Positions 59,293-64,000 of a DNA stretch of 64,000 bases are shown piece by piece. Below the pieces are notes generated by a model that saw nothing but the letters and a program-made list of their open reading frames with translations, made no database searches and was not told the DNA's origin. The stretch is from NCBI GenBank assembly GCA_011009095.1, contig VTPC01008516.1:1-64000 (forward strand), given 5' to 3'. A program made the position numbers and the translations under genes. Each line of letters begins with the position of its first letter. The stretch's first letter is position 1. The DNA comes from Ignelater luminosus. Lineage: Eukaryota; Arthropoda; Insecta; Coleoptera; Elateridae.

Positions 59293-60775
59293 TACAGGGT
59301 GTTAGTGAACTAATAGTAGTCCAGGAAACTGGTGGTAGGGGACATCAATACAAACAGAAAAGTCTTATACAACCATGGTCAAATCTCAACGGTTTTCCCA
59401 GAAATGATTAATAAAGTTCCAGACTTTAATACGTTATTATTCAATAACTAATGTAGATTCCACTTGAAGATTTTTTCAGAAGATTGGTCTCATCCAGCCT
59501 AATAAAAAAGTATTGTAAAATTTTTTTGTAAATTTATTAGTTTAGCCACAAAAGAACAAAATGCATTGCGAAAAATGCATGAATGAAATTACTAAGAGAA
59601 TTGGCAACTCTGCATTAGTTGAAAAGGAAATTTCCCTTTCACACTTTCTCTTTCTTTAACCCTAGTCAAGCCAGACATTCCAGTAAATTGCGGGTGGTTT
59701 GTTCCTTTTACCGTCAGCTATCTTCTTTTATCTTGGTCAAAGAAGTAAACCCATCCTTGTTCTGCTTTTAAGCTTTAAGTGCACCCCCTAGGAAGTTTAC
59801 GTACAACGGCACTAGTTTAAACCGGAAAAAAGACAAATTATTTGTACAGGAAATACGCTAAAATTCAAAACATCTGAAGTTAGAGCAACAAACAAGCTTT
59901 TGCAACCAGCCATGTGATTGCAATCATTTCAGTTTAGTTTCTTTTAGTGCGCAATAGACGCTTATTACACCCTTACTATTACTTTTCTAACTTCTTTTTG
60001 CAATGCTAATAATTTAGATAATTTTTAATCAAAGGAATACCTTGACATGCGATGATGAGTGTAGGTATTTTTTAACAAATCCCCTTTTTCTAAAAAAAAC
60101 ACGTACTCCTTCAAGTCAAAGAATTATTCAGACTTTCGATATTAGCACAAAATAAAATCATAAGCAATCCAAACAGCAATTAAGCTTGTATTGTTTTCCA
60201 ATAGACATTTTTCGGTAATCACCATAATCCCCTTTTTGCCTAAGTATTTCAATTTACACTGTATTATTAATTGTGTAAAATTTTGTTGAATGATGGTTTC
60301 CAGCAAAGCCTATACAAGTAACTTATTTAATTTACTTTTTTTAATTATTCCCTAAAAACCAGCATTAAACAAAAACCACATTTTACGTAAATTTACACTA
60401 CAAGAGTCTAGTTTTAAACGATGTGTACAATACCGTTCTGTTGCTTAAAGAAGTAACAACCTACACCCCTTTTAAGTAGGTACAACAAACAGAAGATTCT
60501 TTATAGTTTTATGACAAAGGATTCATCCCAGGTAAAACTTCTTAGGAAATTGAACTCAACTTTCTAGTGATTTATTAGGGAGTGTCTAAAATAAATTTGC
60601 AAAAGGCTATAATCAAGGTTTTAGTGCGATACCGTTGCCAGATAGTGCTAGCTGTTTTTCACATTTTCTCGAAAACGGAGCAAGATAGAAACAATTTTTA
60701 CTAGAATTTTCTATTTCAAATCACTTTTCCTATCAACTGTTTCACGGAGTACTATTAGTTTACTAACACCCTGTA
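59293..60775. mobile_element. 1.48-kb element with about 48-bp terminal inverted repeats and TA borders
   Basis: The left end TACAGGGTGTTAGTGAACTA and the right end read inwards TACAGGGTGTTAGTAAACTA match for about 48 bp with roughly eight differences. The terminal TA on each side fits a TA target site, as for the Tc1/mariner superfamily. The interior has no recognisable transposase, so it is non-autonomous. An inner segment near the right end (CTCGAAAACGGAGCAAGATA, 60669) also occurs in similar form in other insect repeats as far as I recall. The family is not established. Confidence 0.75.
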
Positions 60776-60964
60776 TGTTATAACTCGTTGTGCCTCAAAG
60801 CTAGAAGTGTGACAAATAATGGTCTGCATGTACTAAAACGGAAATTAATTTTTTCTTACACTAATTCCAATCTATATTTAACTTTACAAAGTACTACTTT
60901 TTCAAGAAATCTTCTAATCCACATGACCACCTGCATAATTTTGTATAAAATAATTTTTCAACAG

Positions 60965-61191
60965 CTAAGTAATGAAGATTTTACGAATCCAATTGCTGCG
61001 TTGCGATTTGAACAAACTAGATGGAAACTCGAAGAGATTCAATTTTGAAAAATAGCTTGCAATCGTCTGCAGACAAGAGAAAGTTGGAGTTATTAAGAGA
61101 GGCATGTACGTATGTCGTAGATCTAAATGAGAGACTTAAGACACTCCAGACCTTGCTATATGGTGTTCTGAATAAATTGCTTAAATCGTAA
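60965..61191 (+). pseudogene. Frameshifted relic of an unrecognised helix-rich protein
   Basis: After a good acceptor (ATTTTTCAACAG, ending 60964), the plus strand reads LSNEDFTNPIAALRFEQTRW and KLEEIQF, then a TGA. Shifting the frame at about 61045 gives LKNSLQSSADKRKLELLREA, then CTYVVDLNERLKTLQTLLYG and VLNKLLKS to a TAA at 61189-61191. Both halves are rich in charged and leucine residues and look like amphipathic or coiled-coil helices. They look far more protein-like than the surrounding chance frames. I do not recognise the family. A possible further piece lies at 62008-62100. It could be a gene copy decayed in the intron, or a real exon if the frameshift is a sequencing error. Confidence 0.45.
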
Positions 61192-62007
61192 TAATCTGTG
61201 GCCTGTTCATAAGGTCTATAAATAACAATTTGGCTTAATTTGTTTAAAAAAATTTATTTCCTATTAATTAATTTATAATTGGCTTTTTAATTAAATTTGT
61301 TTAATAAGTAGTGTACTCATTAAGATTGTAGCTACGTAATTAAGACGAGGAGTTTAGAAAGATTGTACCATCTACCTTACACCTACTGAAGACAACTTTT
61401 TTTATGCACACTGGAAATTTCTGGAATTTGTAGCCCGAACACTGTGATTCGAGACTTTTCGAATTGTAAGCTGTTTTTAGCAACACCGATGCATTTTTTG
61501 CATATCTCCTGATGTTTTAAAAGCCTTGTAAGCTACTAATTGAAATTAAAAGAAAATTTGTTATTCCTAAAATTTTTTAAATGCAGCATACAAAAAAGAG
61601 AGAAAAATTGTTGCAGTAACAAAAAAAGACATGTCTACAAATTTTCGTGTAATTTGTATAAAAAGTAAAAATTTTAAATGATCATTTAATTCAGGTCACG
61701 ACTAATTATTAAAAAAATCCGTTAAAAGAGAAAATGCGTTTCCTGAAATCTTGTCAGCTTTTCCCTTCCCTTTGATATCATTGACAAGCTGCTGGTTAAA
61801 TTTCTTCTTCGCTCTTGTAATTTAAAATTCCTCTTTTTTTTATTAAAATTTCGGTACTAGGTAGTGTATTAATTTTAAGATTCCACCTGTAATTTTTAAT
61901 TTTAATATAACATTGTGCATTAACATCAAAAGTTCTTCTGGAAAAATACCCGCCACGCTCTGTGTATACCCACGAGCACTCACCTTTTCATTAATTATAA
62001 TTAAGTA
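61192..62007. other. Intron 1: spacer
   Basis: AT-rich non-coding DNA; no feature was recognised. Confidence 0.5.
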
Positions 62008-62100
62008 CAAAAAAATTCATTATGATTTATTAGCTGATATTCCGGAAGCAAGAAAGAAAGCAAACAACAATGCTCTCGAATTTGAAGCGAAAGGAATTTT
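62008..62100 (+). pseudogene. Possible short coding relic
   Basis: The plus-strand frame contains YDLLADIPEARKKANNNALE and FEAKG, a helix-like, charged stretch unlike neighbouring chance frames. It lies on the same strand as the relic at 60965-61191 and could be another piece of the same protein. No splice donor or known motif is evident. This is a guess from composition. Confidence 0.25.
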
Positions 62101-62665
62101 TATATTTAACATCATCCAGTTTTATCATCTTATACCGCAACTTCAATTTAGGTCATCTATAGAGAAACGCCATATTGCCCTAAGGCTGATATGAAGGCTC
62201 GTAGACTCGGGACTAAAAGGATTTTAGATTTCATTTTTGGTTTAATATAAGTTGTAAATTGATTATACTTTAGTAAAACTTTTAGAACGAATTGTGCAGT
62301 CACCTCACGAGTGGTTTAAAAGGAATTAAGTTAAGCTTGTTAATGTTTGGGTTATTCGGGGTGGAGTCGATAAGGCACCGTAATAACTATAATAATAGTT
62401 CGAAGTTACCTAACGGTTTAGGATGTGGCTCGTAATGTCTATAAAAAGAGAAAAAAATACTCCCTTACTACCGTTTCAGGATTGTTTTACATCGGATCTC
62501 AAATGGGATATCGCAACTTTATGAATATGGGAAACCGTAAATAATTAAATAAATACCTACTCCTACTCTTGTTTTATAAATGTAAATTTGTGTTTTTGTA
62601 TTTTAATACTTTATGTAAAATACATATCGTTGTGTATGTAAATGTTTATTGAAATTTACACTTAC
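62101..62665. other. Intron 1, right end: no gene
   Basis: No feature was recognised. The donor GTAAG of the minus-strand intron is at 62665-62661. Confidence 0.5.
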
Positions 62666-62810
62666 AAACGACGTCGATCTTCCAAGAGGTCTCCAGGAAG
62701 AGGCCCGTTACATTAGGGTTTTCCGCTCGGCAGGTTATGGATTTTCCATCGTCTTCCGTTGTTGGTACGAAACTTAACTCGCTTATTGTTATATTTTCTC
62801 GCGTTTCCTC
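62666..62810 (-). CDS. Sidestep-family gene, exon with the end of an Ig domain (Ig3-like)
   Basis: This 145-bp internal exon has 48 codons plus one base (phase 0 in, phase 1 out). The acceptor TTCTGTTTACAG ends at 62811 and the donor GTAAGTG starts at 62665 on the minus strand. The protein reads EETRENITISELSFVPTTED, then DGKSITCRAENP with the second disulfide Cys, and ends LETSWKIDVV. The L.F.P...D.GK...CRAENP...LE.SW...V pattern is typical for the third Ig domain of Sidestep proteins. Potential N-glycosylation sites are NIT and NVT. It is the most upstream exon in the window. The exons for the signal peptide and the first domains are beyond the right end. It splices to 58013 with a split TAC (Tyr) codon. 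Confidence 0.93.
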
Positions 62811-64000
62811 CTGTAAACAGAATATGAGTTTTAGGAAAATTTTATAATTTAGAAAGACACAAATACAGATAGCGTATTTTTTTATTATAGTCATTAACAA
62901 ACTAATATTTTACTACTGTAGGTGATCGCTTTTATGCGTATTTTACCAATTTCATATTTTATAATAATGTGAGGCTAGATTAATTAATTTTATATAAACA
63001 ATAATGTATCCTATAAGAAGCTTTCAAGTTCGACAAAGATTCAATCTCCTTTAGTAAGAAAATGTCTGGTTTCGACACCATCTAATCTAACCAGTTTATT
63101 AAATAAAATTCTAAAAGTGCGTTAATTAAAAACTTTAAAAGCTTCCAACAGTTCTCCTTTGACATCAAAATTTTAGATTCAACAACAAAATGGGACATTT
63201 TAAAAAATAGAAATAATTATTTATTTATTAACAAAATAAAGTATTTCAACGGAGCGATTTGAATTTTGACCTTTTAACAAAATAAATTATTAAATGTTTT
63301 TGAGTGTCTAATTTACAAATGTATACATGAAGAAACTGTTTCACCGACAAAGTCAAATACTCGAAAATAACGAAAGGAAAAAAACTAGATCGCCAGAAAG
63401 TAAAAAAAGATAATCATTTACGACAATGAAATAACATAGAAATTGAAAACTTGATAGGGAGAGCACAAAGTGCAAAAGTTTGTAAAGTTAACTAAAGTGA
63501 AAGAAAATAGCTGTAAAGACTACAACAAATACATTATACGTACATCACTACTGGTTGAGACAACTATTCGAATCTGTAAATCAGCGCAGCGGCAGATCTT
63601 TTATATAATCAAACTTCCAGTTTTAGAACTTCAGAACTATAGGACCCTGCTGAGAACACTTGTTTAGGTTTTTCTCAATTAAGAATTATTTTACCGTTAA
63701 ATCAATCAAAATTATGTTCTAAAAAAAAATTAGTAAATAGTTTCAAAAAGGAAAATCAGCAATTTGAATCATTTTACAACGATTTGCTAACAAAGAACCT
63801 ATTGAGAGTACTTCATAAACCACAATGAGTATAGTCGATCAAAAATTAATGAAAACAACGACCTTTAAACTTCTACAGTGTTTGTCTATCGCTGTCTTTT
63901 TTTTCTACTTCGAGCTCCAGATATAAAAAGGTATAGCTTCCACAGCTTGCCAGTTGGAACCCTTGTTAAGAATATTGGTGAATCTATCATGAAGCTAGTA
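62811..64000. other. Intron upstream of the first visible exon
   Basis: AT-rich non-coding DNA up to the window edge. No preceding exon was recognised on the minus strand. The plus-strand open frame at 63470-63667 has no known motif. Confidence 0.5.

Noticed and set aside
62811..64000. Search for the preceding exon (first half of the Ig3-like domain)
   Set aside because: No minus-strand frame with a Cys...WW pattern and splice sites was found before the window edge.
1..64000. tRNA or rRNA genes, CRISPR arrays, bacterial operons
   Set aside because: No cloverleaf with A and B boxes, regular spacer array, or ribosomal sequence was seen; the gene structure is that of an animal intron-rich locus.

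Overview
This is AT-rich, intron-rich eukaryotic DNA, almost certainly from an insect. Three things suggest this: a sidestep-family cell-adhesion gene split into small exons with canonical GT/AG borders, introns of 5 to 23 kb, and many insect-type transposon relics (mariner, Tc1, hAT, Ty3/gypsy). A beetle is plausible from the repeat landscape, but the order cannot be proven from this window. No RNA gene, CRISPR array, bacterial operon or complete cellular gene was seen.

The backbone is one minus-strand gene of the sidestep (Side) family, entering at the right and leaving at the left. Four exons were found: 62810-62666, 58013-57883, 34995-34836 and 14141-13842. Spliced in that order they stay in frame across all three junctions (phases 1, 0, 1) and give 245 codons. 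These encode the end of one Ig domain, a complete Ig domain built from two exons, and a third Ig domain. Exons for the signal peptide, the first Ig domains, the FN3 domain, the membrane segment and the tail must lie outside the window. Nearly all of the rest is intron of this gene.

Layout from left to right. At 3.5-4.8 kb is a nearly full-length mariner with one nonsense codon and one frameshift. At 5.3-8.1 kb is a short hAT-type element split by a 2.26-kb solo LTR; both insertions keep their target-site duplications. At 8.9-13.3 kb are decayed Ty3/gypsy gag-pol pieces with no recognisable integrase core. Ig exon 4 is at 13.8-14.1 kb. The 20.7-kb intron that follows holds paired dispersed repeats (16.9/18.9 kb and 28.5/31.6 kb), a truncated Tc1/mariner-superfamily transposase (26.5-27.4 kb), and a 177-bp tandem duplication with older relatives (32.0-34.0 kb). 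Ig exon 3 is at 34.8-35.0 kb. The 22.9-kb intron contains a dense transposon cluster at 36.5-42.1 kb: a truncated mariner, a rearranged multi-copy insect protein relic, a second transposase relic, a 348-bp MITE derived from the family at 26.5 kb, and a Tc1 element with roughly 200-bp inverted repeats. A candidate 3.2-kb element with subterminal inverted repeats lies at 42.5-45.7 kb. Exons 2 and 1 lie at 57.9 and 62.7 kb; between them are a 1.48-kb TA-flanked inverted-repeat element and a frameshifted helix-rich protein relic.

The only host function visible is the Side-family receptor/ligand. Family knowledge says such proteins are cell-surface partners of Beaten-path proteins in axon guidance and synapse specificity. 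Everything else looks like decayed mobile DNA or anonymous intron. No previously undescribed system was demonstrated. The most unusual items are the dated nested insertion, the opposite-strand protein relic at 37.1-38.0 kb, and the relic at 61 kb.
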